64,000 nucleotides of DNA from Paludibacteraceae bacterium (GTDB taxonomy: Bacteria; Bacteroidota; Bacteroidia; Bacteroidales; Paludibacteraceae): NCBI GenBank assembly GCA_905235225.1, contig CAJOKE010000001.1, positions 1 to 64,000 of the forward strand, given 5' to 3'. The stretch's first letter is position 1, and each line of letters starts with the position of its first letter. The translations under genes and the position numbers were made by a program. Under the pieces are notes generated by a model, which saw only the letters and a list, made by a program, of their open reading frames with translations, had not been told where the DNA came from and did no database searches. Below, piece by piece: positions 43,336-52,441 of this stretch.

Positions 43336-43803
43336 TTATTGATTATCGTATGATAAAAAATTTCTCACAGCATTGCCGACCATTTCCACACAAGGCCGTT
43401 TCCTGTAATATTGCTCCGTCCGCGCTTCCGGCTCGGGAGAACGGTCTGCCTTAACCTGAGCCATTCCCAATAATTCGGCGCAGATAAGACTACCGTTTTC
43501 AGCTTTGAAGCGGTTCGCCAAATCCTGTACCCGGACATAGTTACGTGACTTGCCTTCATGGTCGCCCGCAATGGCTGAACCACTCCGCCAACCTTCCAAT
43601 ATAAACATACCGCATGCCGCACCACAAGTTTGCCTCATCCTGCCTATACCGCCGCCAAAAGACGCGGCGGTACATAATGCCGTCTGCTCATCAATTCCGA
43701 ACATATCGGCACATGCAGCAACAACCGACTGCGCGCAATTAAATCCCTGCCGGAAAAGTTCCATGGCGCGTTCGGCACGACTCTCAATCTCTGATTCTGT
43801 CAT
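43336..43803 (-). CDS. C_GCAxxG_C_C family protein
   Basis: 155 residues with the family's Cys pattern: FNCAQSVVAAC early, then TCGAACGMFILEGW, and later Cys residues (SLICAELLG, KRPCVEMV). The family is thought to bind an iron-sulfur cluster or another metal and often sits near redox genes. Function is unproven. ATG 43803 (MTESEIESRAERAMELF) matches the usual start; ATG 43821 would overlap the small lipoprotein gene. Confidence 0.85.
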   Translation of the reverse strand: MTESEIESRAERAMELFRQGFNCAQSVVAACADMFGIDEQTALCTAASFGGGIGRMRQTCGAACGMFILEGWRSGSAIAGDHEGKSRNYVRVQDLANRFKAENGSLICAELLGMAQVKADRSPEPEARTEQYYRKRPCVEMVGNAVRNFLSYDNQ

Positions 43804-43810
43804 TATTCTG

Positions 43811-43999
43811 TTATTTATCATCCTCCGACAAAACTTTCAAAACATGCTCTGTATCCTGCACCTCATCCTCTCCGTCTCTCGGAATATCCGGAGCAGGACC
43901 ATAACATGCCGTTACAAGAAATGTCACCCCCGTCAACATCCCCAACCTGATTAAACCTTGGAATAGACGATCAACCTTTATTCGTAAAAAATCAGTCAT
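43811..43999 (-). CDS. Small lipoprotein of unknown function
   Basis: 62 residues: a basic N-terminus (MTDFLRIKVDRLFQ), a hydrophobic stretch (LIRLGMLTGVTFLVTAC) with a lipobox Cys near 39, then a short acidic tail (GEDEVQDTEHVLKVLSEDD). The long basic region before the hydrophobic core is unusual for a lipoprotein signal. It has a clear promoter and lies 7 bp before the C_GCAxxG gene, so it is probably real. I do not recognise a family. Confidence 0.6.
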   Translation of the reverse strand: MTDFLRIKVDRLFQGLIRLGMLTGVTFLVTACYGPAPDIPRDGEDEVQDTEHVLKVLSEDDK

Positions 44000-44048
44000 A
44001 AAAGAATATATTAAAATACCTTTAACCTTTTTTCTTGCAAATCCGGCG

Positions 44049-44080
44049 CAAAAGTACAACATATTTCTCATATATGCAAA
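44049..44080 (-). promoter_or_regulatory. Promoter for the small lipoprotein / C_GCAxxG unit
   Basis: On the minus strand TTTG (44080-44077), 20 nt, TACTTTTG (44056-44049). Confidence 0.75.
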
Positions 44081-44174
44081 TAAAACTACATTTCCACACA
44101 TTTTTGTGGATGAAGACAGTCTCTTAAATCTTCTGTTTGGTCAAAAACTCCCCTCTTTATCCCCTGTCCCTGTC

Positions 44175-44288
44175 CTGAATAATACAATAATTGTACAATA
44201 ATACTACAATAATACTGCGATAATAGTGCAATAATAGTGCGATAATAGTGCGATAAGTGGTACTGAGTATCAGAGAGTTACGGAATAT
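44175..44288. repeat. Tandem 11-bp repeats plus conserved flank, copy 2 of the mosaic
   Basis: This is the second copy of 8653-8765: seven 11-bp units and the same TGAGTATCAGAGAGTTACG flank. It opens the 809 bp gene-free gap before thrS. The open frames in this gap are repeat artefacts. Confidence 0.85.
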
Positions 44289-44377
44289 ATAAAAACGAAA
44301 AAGCCGCAGATAAAGGGGAAGAGTGTACATAAAGAGGAAGCCGCAGATAAAGAGGAAGGGCGCAGATGGATGTACGG

Positions 44378-44484
44378 GGCATAGATGCTATATGGCGGGC
44401 GGCATAGACGCTATATGGCGGGCGGCATAAACGCTATAAGGGCGGGCGGCATAAACGCTATAAGGGCGGCGTTTGGCAAACGCC
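44378..44484. repeat. Four 23-bp units and a 17-bp palindrome, copy 2 of the mosaic
   Basis: Units begin at 44378, 44401, 44424 and 44448. GGCGTTTGGCAAACGCC follows at 44468-44484, then TGAAAC and the CCAAGAAGCAAAAA tail also seen after 8906. Confidence 0.85.
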
Positions 44485-44571
44485 TGAAACGACCAAGAAG
44501 CAAAAAGCCGACCAGAAGCGGAAGTGCCAAGAATTTTTGGGGGATAGTAGTACGCACAAAAGAAGAAAGTG

Positions 44572-44588
44572 GCGGGGTAGTAGCCCGC
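44572..44588. repeat. 17-bp imperfect palindrome
   Basis: GCGGGGTAGTAGCCCGC has 8 bp arms around one base, with one mismatch. It follows the AGAAGAAAG stretch in the position that GGGATAATATCCC (9001-9013) roughly occupies in copy 1. Confidence 0.65.
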
Positions 44589-44687
44589 AAAATATACCAC
44601 CCGCTTGTGCAAGCACAGACGGCTGTTGTATTTTGCGTTCTATACGTGATAAAATCGCTAACTTCCTCAAAAAAAATGTCCGAACGC

Positions 44688-44718
44688 TTGCACATGTGCA
44701 ATTTTTGTAGTAATTTTG
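44688..44718 (+). promoter_or_regulatory. Promoter for thrS
   Basis: TTG at 44688-44690, 20 nt, TAATTTTG at 44711-44718. The leader to the ATG is about 85 nt. I see no T-box and would not expect one in this phylum. Confidence 0.7.
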
Positions 44719-44808
44719 CGCGTTTGTTTGAAAAACAAGTCCAAATCGAACAACAAAAATCGAACAACGAAAATCAAAGTGACTAAATTGAACTAAAATA
44801 TATACAAT

Positions 44809-46752
44809 ATGATAAAAGTAACTTTTCCCGACGGAAGTGTTCGGGAGTATGAAAGCGGCGTTACGCCGCTGCAAATTGCAGAGAGTATCAGCTCCCGTCT
44901 CGCGCAGGACATCCTGTGCGCCAGTGTAAATGAGAAAATTGTAGAATTGAACTTCCCGATTGAGGAAGACTGCACCATCAAACTGCACAAATGGGATGAT
45001 GCAGAGGCGAAACATGCCTTCTGGCACACTTCCTCACACCTTATGGCAGAGGCACTACAAGAGTTGTACCCCGGCATTCAGTTCGGTATCGGTCCGGCAA
45101 TCGAAAACGGTTTCTATTATGATGTATATCCGGCAGAAGGACAGGTAATCAAAGACAGCGACTTTGCTACGATAGAGAACAAAATGATGGAACTGCGCGC
45201 CCGGAAAGAGCAACTGGTAAAACGTTCCATCTCAAAAGCCGACGCATTGAAATGGTTCGGAGAAAGAGGTCAAAGTTACAAATGCGAACTGATCAGCGAA
45301 TTGGAAGACGGTCACATTACAACCTATACGCAAGGTAATTTTACGGATTTGTGCCGCGGGCCTCACTTATTGTCAACCGAACCCATCAAGGCGGTGAAAA
45401 TACTGAGTTGTGCCGCCGCATACTGGCGCGGTGACGAAAAACGTCCTATGATGACACGTATATACGGTATATCGTTCCCCAAAAAGGCACAATTGGACGA
45501 GTATCTGGCTCTAATCGAGGAAGCCAAGAAACGCGACCACCGCAAAATAGGAAAGGAACTTGACTTGTTCATGTTCTCCGACATGGTAGGAAAAGGACTG
45601 CCTATTTGGCTGCCGAAAGGAACAGCCCTACGTCTGCGTCTGGAAGATTTCCTGAAAAAGATTCAGAAACGTTACGGCTACCAGCAAGTGATTACCCCCC
45701 ATATCGGTTCCAAGACACTATATGAGACTTCTGGTCACTGGGACCACTACGGCAAGGACTCATTCCAGCCCATCACCACTCCCGAAGAAGGTGAGATTTA
45801 TCTGCTAAAGCCGATGAACTGCCCTCACCACTGTGCGATATACAAGAACAGCCCGCGCTCATACAAAGACCTGCCGTTCCGCTGCGCCGAATTCGGAACA
45901 GTTTACCGCTACGAGCAATCGGGCGAGTTACACGGCTTGACCCGTGTGCGCTCCTTTACGCAGGATGACGCGCATATATTCTGCCGCCAAGACCAAGTAA
46001 AGCAAGAGTTTATCCGCGTAATGGAGATTATCAACATTATCTTCAAGGCACTGAACTTTGACAACTACGAGGCACAGATTTCACTGCGCGACCCCAATAA
46101 TCATGAGAAATATGTCGGTTCCGACGAAGTATGGGAACAGGCAGAAAACGCTATACGCGAGGCATGCAAGGAGATGAACCTTCCTGCACGCGAGGAGACC
46201 GGCGAAGCAGCCTTCTACGGACCGAAGTTGGACTTTATGGTCAAGGATGCACTCGGCCGCCGCTGGCAATTAGGAACGATTCAGGTGGATTACAACCTTC
46301 CGGAGCGTTTTGAACTTGAATATACCGGCGAAGACAACCAGAAACACCGTCCGGTAATGATTCACCGCGCGCCGTTCGGCTCAATGGAGCGTTTTGTAGC
46401 GGTTCTGATAGAGCATACTGCAGGCAAGTTCCCATTGTGGCTAACACCCGACCAAGCCGTAGTACTGCCCATTTCCGAAAAAAGCAATGACTACGCATGG
46501 AAAGTCAAAGAACTGCTTGACCAACAGGATGTCCGTGTCATCGTTGACGACCGCAATGAAAAATTAGGCCGCAAGATACGCGACAACGAACTGAAACGTA
46601 TCCCCTTCATGCTTATCGTCGGAGAGAAAGAGGCAGAGCAAGGTCTGGTATCCGTCCGTCAACAAGGAGCAGAGGAGAAGGGGCAAATGACCATTCAGGA
46701 GTTTGCAGACTTTGTCAATCGGACAGTGAAGGAACAAACCGAAAAGTTCTAA
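44809..46752 (+). CDS. thrS: Threonyl-tRNA synthetase
   Basis: 647 residues, standard length: an N-terminal TGS domain ([19 protein letters not shown]), the editing domain with [11 protein letters not shown], the class II core ([44 protein letters not shown]) and the C-terminal anticodon domain ([23 protein letters not shown]). It charges tRNA-Thr. rnhB starts 2 bp after its stop. Confidence 0.98.
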   Translation: MIKVTFPDGSVREYESGVTPLQIAESISSRLAQDILCASVNEKIVELNFPIEEDCTIKLHKWDDAEAKHAFWHTSSHLMAEALQELYPGIQFGIGPAIENGFYYDVYPAEGQVIKDSDFATIENKMMELRARKEQLVKRSISKADALKWFGERGQSYKCELISELEDGHITTYTQGNFTDLCRGPHLLSTEPIKAVKILSCAAAYWRGDEKRPMMTRIYGISFPKKAQLDEYLALIEEAKKRDHRKIGKELDLFMFSDMVGKGLPIWLPKGTALRLRLEDFLKKIQKRYGYQQVITPHIGSKTLYETSGHWDHYGKDSFQPITTPEEGEIYLLKPMNCPHHCAIYKNSPRSYKDLPFRCAEFGTVYRYEQSGELHGLTRVRSFTQDDAHIFCRQDQVKQEFIRVMEIINIIFKALNFDNYEAQISLRDPNNHEKYVGSDEVWEQAENAIREACKEMNLPAREETGEAAFYGPKLDFMVKDALGRRWQLGTIQVDYNLPERFELEYTGEDNQKHRPVMIHRAPFGSMERFVAVLIEHTAGKFPLWLTPDQAVVLPISEKSNDYAWKVKELLDQQDVRVIVDDRNEKLGRKIRDNELKRIPFMLIVGEKEAEQGLVSVRQQGAEEKGQMTIQEFADFVNRTVKEQTEKF

Positions 46753-46754
46753 GG

Positions 46755-47405
46755 ATGTTACTCCCCTATTTCATCAACGGCGTTAACGAAGCCGGATGTG
46801 ATGAAGCCGGCCGCGGACCACTGGCAGGAAGTGTGTTCGCGGCTGCTGTTATACTCCCTCAAAAAGCGGAAGATCCCGCGTGGTTGGAAGCAACAGGACT
46901 AATCGCACTGAACGATTCCAAGCAAGTGACCGAACAAATACGGTACGCCCTACGCCCCATAATAGAACGCGAGGCAATAGCATGGGCTGTTGCCGAAGTG
47001 AGTGCAGAAGAAATAGACAGCATTAATATCCTGAATGCGAGCATTTTAGGAATGCACCGCGCTTTAGGACAACTAAAGATACAACCCCAGCACATTATCG
47101 TGGATGGCAATAAATGGAAACCGTATGTGCCGGACGGATATATGTTGGAAATTCCCGCCCGGACCATTGTCAAAGGTGACGGCAAGTACCTATCCATCGC
47201 AGCAGCAAGTATCCTTGCCAAAACATACCGCGATGATTATATGCTTCAATTACATAAGGAGTTTCCGATGTATCACTGGGATGACAACAAAGGCTACCCC
47301 ACTCCGGCACACTATGCCGCAATCAAAGCACACGGCATTTCACCGTATCACCGCAAAACATTCAATTTGAAGCTCTCCGAAACTCGGCAAGAACAACCGC
47401 AGTAG
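46755..47405 (+). CDS. rnhB: Ribonuclease HII
   Basis: 216 residues with the first acidic motif GCDEAGRGPLAGSV, NDSKQV, the GDGKYLSIAAASILAKTYRD segment with further catalytic residues, and YPTPAHYAAIKAHG. It removes ribonucleotides from DNA and RNA-DNA hybrids. It is coupled to thrS, and its last 44 bp overlap the convergent methyltransferase gene. Confidence 0.96.
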   Translation: MLLPYFINGVNEAGCDEAGRGPLAGSVFAAAVILPQKAEDPAWLEATGLIALNDSKQVTEQIRYALRPIIEREAIAWAVAEVSAEEIDSINILNASILGMHRALGQLKIQPQHIIVDGNKWKPYVPDGYMLEIPARTIVKGDGKYLSIAAASILAKTYRDDYMLQLHKEFPMYHWDDNKGYPTPAHYAAIKAHGISPYHRKTFNLKLSETRQEQPQ

Positions 47406-48105
47406 CAATGGCGACATTGAGGCTCTCGGATGTATCCGCTTCCGGCGGATAGGACGGAATACGCAAAGGAACAGTTATACATTCCCTGACCGCCGGAGAT
47501 ATACCGTTTCCCTCATTGCCCATCACAATGAGGGATTGACCATGTCCGTAACCGCCTTCCGCAAGAACGGAATACATGTTTTCTCCATCCAGCAAAGTAC
47601 CATAGACGGGAATATTATTTGTATGAGCCTCACGCAAAAGCGGCATTAAATCCATGTAATCCAATTTCACACGTGCCAAAGCCCCCATTGTAGCCTGAAC
47701 CACCTTCGGATTATAACAATCGACCGTATCAAGTGAACAGATAACATGCCTGACGCCAAACCAATCGCATGTGCGGATAATTGTCCCTAAATTTCCCGGG
47801 TCCTGAATGCCGTCAAGGACAAGGATAATATCATCAGGCCACTCAGGAAGCGGCAGAGGCTTGGCGTTTGGGGTGCGTTTTCGAAAAACAGCGATTGACC
47901 CTTGCGGTGTTTTGAGACCTGACATTTGCCCAATCTCCGACTCCGTGGCATTAGCCGCATCCGCCAACAGAACCAACTCAAAAGTTTTTCGCAATTCCGA
48001 TATACATTTGTCTCCTTCCGCAACAAAGCAGCCGGATTCGTCCCTGAATTTTCTAAGCTGCAAACTGCGGACAAACTTAATCTGCGCCTTACTTACGTGC
48101 TCCAT
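47362..48105 (-). CDS. TrmH/SpoU family RNA 2'-O-methyltransferase
   Basis: 247 residues. A small N-terminal substrate-binding part (AQIKFVRSLQLRKFRDESG) precedes the SpoU knot domain: QDPGNLGTIIRTCDW (motif 1), VMGNEGNGIS (motif 2), and ESLNVAIATAVVLAEFRR (motif 3). It probably methylates rRNA, but whether it is RlmB-like cannot be settled by eye. ATG 48105 was chosen; 48111 is two codons earlier. It starts inside the 3' end of the acyltransferase gene. Confidence 0.9.
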   Translation of the reverse strand: MEHVSKAQIKFVRSLQLRKFRDESGCFVAEGDKCISELRKTFELVLLADAANATESEIGQMSGLKTPQGSIAVFRKRTPNAKPLPLPEWPDDIILVLDGIQDPGNLGTIIRTCDWFGVRHVICSLDTVDCYNPKVVQATMGALARVKLDYMDLMPLLREAHTNNIPVYGTLLDGENMYSVLAEGGYGHGQSLIVMGNEGNGISPAVRECITVPLRIPSYPPEADTSESLNVAIATAVVLAEFRRASN

Positions 48106-49204
48106 AAACAATAATCTGAGATAGTTTGGATTTTATATTATCAAACAGTATTTGCCAGACAACCGGCAAGCCAACTTCCAATATAATGGCTGCAATATAC
48201 AACAAGGTATAACAAGACCAAACATTTTCGCTTCTTGGAAAGAACCAAAAGTCAGCAGCAAAAACCTCGCGCACCGCAGGACTTTGAGCAAAATGTACAA
48301 ACGTCCAACATATCATAAAACGAACCAAGAGGTGATTGGTCATAATCGACCATGTTGAGCGGCTAAGCAAGACTTCCAATTTATTGGGACTGATGATCTG
48401 TGACAACTGCATACTGACCAGCATCCAGAACAGACACCCGATGCTCCCCGCCAATAAAGGACGGATACAACATCCGTCAAAATTCATAAATGCCACCACA
48501 TACAGTTTATCACCGTTCAACAAAACGAAGAACCATACAACGGCAACAACCATAATCAACCACCACAAATGCCTTGAGGCAATACGCGGCTCAACATACA
48601 GCCGGAAACAACGCCCCAATTGTACAAAAAACAGCGCGTAGGCTATCCGCAGCAACACCAACCATCCCCGAGGCAAAGCCAAAGTTGCTCCATACAGACC
48701 ACACAACGCCAACGCTGTATATACCATCAACATCGCCCAATCAGGCAAACGCTTGGTCAGTACATGAAAAAGTCCATAAACCAGCAATGTAAGAAAAAGC
48801 ATTCCGACAAACCATGTAGCCAGATTCAAGACATACTGATGTCCGCCAACAAAAGGTTCAACAAAGAGATTGTGGAATGTCCAAATCCGCTCGGTAGAAG
48901 GCAGATAATTCACAGGATGGCGTAAGTTAACCAGCGTAACAATCATCGCATAAACAATATTCCACCCAATGAGCGGGATAGCCAACGATTTCGTTTTTCG
49001 CAGCACAAACGAACCATAACCGCGCCAGTCAACATCCCGAAAAAGGTAACCACTGGCAAAAAGGAAAAGAGCAATATGGTAACTGTAAACAGGGAAATGA
49101 TGTGTCAGCCAAGTGACCCCGGGGATGGGCAACATGTGTCCCGTTACCACCAACACAATGGCAATGACACGTAAAATATCTATGGAGCGGCTTCTATTCT
49201 GCAT
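48089..49204 (-). CDS. Membrane acyltransferase, acyltransferase_3 family
   Basis: 371 residues with about ten membrane helices. The N-terminus SIDILRVIAIVLVVTGHMLP fits the acyltransferase_3 pattern, in which an Arg and a following His (here in TGHM) are functionally important. These enzymes O-acetylate or O-acylate surface sugars from the inner membrane (OafA/NodX/WecH-like). The acceptor is unknown. It has its own promoter, divergent from tamL, and is followed by the overlapping methyltransferase gene. Confidence 0.85.
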   Translation of the reverse strand: MQNRSRSIDILRVIAIVLVVTGHMLPIPGVTWLTHHFPVYSYHIALFLFASGYLFRDVDWRGYGSFVLRKTKSLAIPLIGWNIVYAMIVTLVNLRHPVNYLPSTERIWTFHNLFVEPFVGGHQYVLNLATWFVGMLFLTLLVYGLFHVLTKRLPDWAMLMVYTALALCGLYGATLALPRGWLVLLRIAYALFFVQLGRCFRLYVEPRIASRHLWWLIMVVAVVWFFVLLNGDKLYVVAFMNFDGCCIRPLLAGSIGCLFWMLVSMQLSQIISPNKLEVLLSRSTWSIMTNHLLVRFMICWTFVHFAQSPAVREVFAADFWFFPRSENVWSCYTLLYIAAIILEVGLPVVWQILFDNIKSKLSQIIVYGARK

Positions 49205-49220
49205 AGTCTTCTTCGCGCTG

Positions 49221-49252
49221 CAAAGTTACTATTTTTTAATTACTTACACAAA
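49221..49252 (-). promoter_or_regulatory. Promoter for the acyltransferase gene
   Basis: On the minus strand TTTG (49252-49249), 20 nt, TAACTTTG (49228-49221). Confidence 0.75.
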
Positions 49253-49277
49253 TAGATTGCAAAAAAACAGTATATTT

Positions 49278-49309
49278 TTTGCAAATATGGAATAAAAGCA
49301 GTAATTTTG
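49278..49309 (+). promoter_or_regulatory. Promoter for tamL
   Basis: TTTG at 49278-49281, 20 nt, TAATTTTG at 49302-49309; RNA start near 49316, about 10 bp before the ATG. Confidence 0.75.
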
Positions 49310-49325
49310 CAAACTTATTGACAAA

Positions 49326-51602
49326 ATGCCGATTAGCACGAAATACATATGCGGAAGATTATTCAGACTGTCCATAGCAGGTCTGATAGTTTTGTTTGCA
49401 GGCTGCAATGCCACCAAGTATGTTCCCCAAGACAAATACCTGTTGGACAAAGCGAAAGTAAAAGTGACCGATTCTAAAGACGCCAGTGTAAGCGGTCTGG
49501 ACAGTTATCTGCGGCAAAAGCAGAACAGCGAAATATTAGGATTCTGGAAGTTACAATTACACATATACAATACCGCGCCGGCAGATACAACCACCAAATC
49601 CAAGAAGCGGTTAGCCGCCAATGCCCACAAAATGGGTGAAGCACCTGAAATATATGACCCTTCATTAACAGGAGCTTCGATGGGTCAATTAAAACAAGCC
49701 ATGCACAACCGCGGATACTTCAATGCAGTAATTGATACTCAGACAGTGGTCAAGAAGCGAAAAGTCAAACTAACCTATTTTGTTACCGCAGAGCAACCCT
49801 ATGTAGTGCGCGACTATACCATTAAATTGGCACACCAAGATTTATTACGGGCTGCAACCGCCAAAGGTTGTCTTATCCACAACGGGGACAGATTTGATGC
49901 GGGCGTATTAGATAATGAACGGCAACGGATTACGTCATATATGCGTCAAGAAGGATACTACTTCTTTGACAAATCCATGTTAGACTACCGGGCAGACAGC
50001 AGCTACAATACGCATGAAGTGGCAATCGAACTCAAAATGCAAAAGATGACAGAGACCCTACCCGACAGCATATTGGAAAAGATATACACCCGGTATCGCA
50101 TTAACCACATCAAATTCCATATGGATTACGATCCGCGCCGTTTGCCGGAAGGCAAAGAACTGATACACAGTATGGAAGGCGAGTACGAGTTCTCCTATTT
50201 CGGCAAGCCGCTGCTTCGCCATAGAGTTCTGCGAAAGAATTTCAAGCTAAAACCCGGAGATTATTATAATGAGGAATTAGTTGAACGTTCCTATGCTTTG
50301 CTAAACGCATTAGGACCTGTTAAATATGTCGATATATCATTTGAACCCGTTGGCAAAGACTTATTGGACTGCCATATAACCGTTTCACGCAGCAAACTCA
50401 ACAGCGTGTCAGCGGAGATTGAAGGCACCTACTCTGCCGGTGACTGGGGAATAGCAGCCGGACTCGGATATATTAACAGGAACATTTTCCGAGGTGCAGA
50501 ACAACTGTCATTAAGCGGGCGTTTCAGTTATGAATGGCGGCAAAACGGCGGTCGCGCTATTGAAGCAAAGGGAGAAGCCGGTTTGTTATTTCCCAACAGT
50601 CTTAACCTGAAACTGGCGTTCCAATATCAGAACCGGCCTAATGAATTTATCCGTGACATTGCCGGTGCCGGACTATACTATACCATTCATCGCAACCCCA
50701 GCTCGCACTGGCGGCATATATTCAATATAATAGATGTCAACTATGTCTATTTGCCATGGAAGTCGGAAGAGTTTCAGACAAATATCATCAACAAGTCCAG
50801 CGTACTAAAATACAGTTACGAGGATCACTTTATTGTCGATTGGAGTTACACCGGCATCTATACAAGCCGGCAGCAACTTAATCCCAATCATGATTATTTA
50901 CGATTCCAATACACCATAGAGACCGCCGGCAATCTTTTGCACGGTATAGCCTCTGCTGCCAATCTACCAAAGAATGAAGCCGGGGCGTATGTGTTGTGGA
51001 AAATTCCCTATTCCCAATATGCCAAAGCAGATGTCAATTTCACATACCACCAAGTACTGGTACCGAATCACCGCCTGGTGTATCATATTGGTTTAGGTGT
51101 TGTCGTACCATACTTGAATGCCTCGTCTGTTCCATTTGAGAAACGGTATTTTTCGGGGGGTTCCAACAGTGTCCGCGGTTGGCAGGCCCGGACGTTAGGT
51201 CCCGGCGGATTCAAAGGAACAGGGGGCGGTTTGGTCTATGACATGCAAGCCGGTGATATCCGACTGGACTTAAATCTCGAGTATCGTTGGAAAGTGTGGA
51301 ACTTTATCGAATTAGCCGCCTTTACAGATGCCGGCAATATTTGGACAATCCGTGATTACAAGGGGCAAGAACACGGAGTATTCCTATTTGACGAGTTCTA
51401 TAAACAGATAGCGTGGTCTTACGGAGTCGGATTACGCTTAGACTTCAGCATATTGGTATTCCGTATTGACTTCGGAGTCAAACTATATGACCCGACACGC
51501 TTATACGAAGACGGCGGTAGCAAAGTCTGGCGTACAGCCGCAAACGGACTGAGTTGGAAAGACGATATGACATTCCACTTCGCAATTGGTTATCCGTTCT
51601 AA
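49326..51602 (+). CDS. tamL: BamA/TamA-family outer-membrane lipoprotein TamL
   Basis: 758 residues. A signal with lipobox VLFAGCNATKYVPQ marks the Bacteroidetes-specific lipoprotein version of TamA. POTRA-like repeats fill about 30-380, and a 16-strand Omp85 barrel the rest, with the hallmark FFSGG-type motif (RYFSGGSNSVRGW) near 608 and an aromatic end (HFAIGYPF). TamL is thought to work with TamB in moving lipids or proteins to the outer membrane; tamB is not adjacent. It has its own promoter. Confidence 0.9.
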   Translation: MPISTKYICGRLFRLSIAGLIVLFAGCNATKYVPQDKYLLDKAKVKVTDSKDASVSGLDSYLRQKQNSEILGFWKLQLHIYNTAPADTTTKSKKRLAANAHKMGEAPEIYDPSLTGASMGQLKQAMHNRGYFNAVIDTQTVVKKRKVKLTYFVTAEQPYVVRDYTIKLAHQDLLRAATAKGCLIHNGDRFDAGVLDNERQRITSYMRQEGYYFFDKSMLDYRADSSYNTHEVAIELKMQKMTETLPDSILEKIYTRYRINHIKFHMDYDPRRLPEGKELIHSMEGEYEFSYFGKPLLRHRVLRKNFKLKPGDYYNEELVERSYALLNALGPVKYVDISFEPVGKDLLDCHITVSRSKLNSVSAEIEGTYSAGDWGIAAGLGYINRNIFRGAEQLSLSGRFSYEWRQNGGRAIEAKGEAGLLFPNSLNLKLAFQYQNRPNEFIRDIAGAGLYYTIHRNPSSHWRHIFNIIDVNYVYLPWKSEEFQTNIINKSSVLKYSYEDHFIVDWSYTGIYTSRQQLNPNHDYLRFQYTIETAGNLLHGIASAANLPKNEAGAYVLWKIPYSQYAKADVNFTYHQVLVPNHRLVYHIGLGVVVPYLNASSVPFEKRYFSGGSNSVRGWQARTLGPGGFKGTGGGLVYDMQAGDIRLDLNLEYRWKVWNFIELAAFTDAGNIWTIRDYKGQEHGVFLFDEFYKQIAWSYGVGLRLDFSILVFRIDFGVKLYDPTRLYEDGGSKVWRTAANGLSWKDDMTFHFAIGYPF

Positions 51603-51638
51603 AGAAAGTGTGTTTAAGTTAGCAGTGTTTTTCCCTTT

Positions 51639-52421
51639 TTACCACTTCATGTCAAGACGGTTCATTGCCCAAAGAACGAGCCAATCGGGAAGATGGTTAA
51701 TAATAGGAACAATAATATAGTTCCATGCGCCGGGCATACAGGTCTTCTTTTTCCTGTGGAATAAAACTTTGAGTACGCGATTAACCAGCCGCTCGGGTGA
51801 CATGGTTATACCAAAGAACCTCAGCACAGCAGCAAACGACTTGCCAAAAGGCAATAATCCGGTGTCGGTAGAACCGGGGGTAACAGCCAATACACGCACA
51901 TTCGATTTCTTCATTTCATACCATAGGGATTTACTAAAATTAAGTACATATCCCTTGCTGGCATTATAGCACTGAATACCGGGCATAGCCATCCAGGCAC
52001 TCATAGAAGACATATTGAGTATATACCCTTTTTGACGCTGTGCCATATCCGCACCGAAGAGACGGCAAAGTTTAGTCAACGTCACCACATGCAGCATAAC
52101 CAGCGTCTCAATACGGCGCAAGTCTGTTTCACGGAAAGGATTAAATATGAGCATGCCCGCATTATTAACAAGTACATCAATCTCAAGTCCCTTGTCCTGA
52201 CAAAATTTATATACCTGCTCTGCTGCATTCTGTGCTGCCAGATTCAGGTAGAGAAATTCTGTCTGAACCTGATATTGGTCCGATAATAATCTGGACGCTT
52301 CCTGCAACTGAGTTTCCTGATTGGAAACAAGCAACACATTATAATGATAATCACGGGCAAGCGCAGTGGCATAGCGTAACCCTATGCCACTTGACGCTCC
52401 CGTGACTAAAGCCCAATTCAT
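51639..52421 (-). CDS. SDR family oxidoreductase, paralogue 1
   Basis: 260 residues beginning MNWALVTGASSGIG, with NNAG, NMSSMSAWMAMPG and the active-site YNASK. The C-terminal part is hydrophobic (IIVPIINHLPDWLVLWAMN), as in membrane-associated 17-beta-HSD12-like SDRs. It closely resembles the SDR at 61364-62206; both have NMSSMSAWMAMPGIQ and end in the HxPDWLV motif. It lies just downstream of the secreted-protein cluster. ATG 52421 directly precedes the Rossmann motif. The substrate is unknown; a sterol or lipid keto group is one option given the paralogue's neighbours. Confidence 0.87.
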   Translation of the reverse strand: MNWALVTGASSGIGLRYATALARDYHYNVLLVSNQETQLQEASRLLSDQYQVQTEFLYLNLAAQNAAEQVYKFCQDKGLEIDVLVNNAGMLIFNPFRETDLRRIETLVMLHVVTLTKLCRLFGADMAQRQKGYILNMSSMSAWMAMPGIQCYNASKGYVLNFSKSLWYEMKKSNVRVLAVTPGSTDTGLLPFGKSFAAVLRFFGITMSPERLVNRVLKVLFHRKKKTCMPGAWNYIIVPIINHLPDWLVLWAMNRLDMKW

Positions 52422-52441
52422 AAAAACCAAAGAATAACGAA

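Noticed and set aside
44201..44260. Leader peptide or T-box control of thrS
   Set aside because: There is no Thr-rich short frame and no T-box sequence, and T-boxes are not expected in Bacteroidota.
44385..45027. Open frames of 70-190 codons before thrS
   Set aside because: These are repeat-derived and partly antisense to thrS, with no domain-like sequence.
48089..48105. Frameshift between the acyltransferase and methyltransferase genes
   Set aside because: Both proteins are complete and belong to unrelated families; the short overlap is ordinary gene packing.
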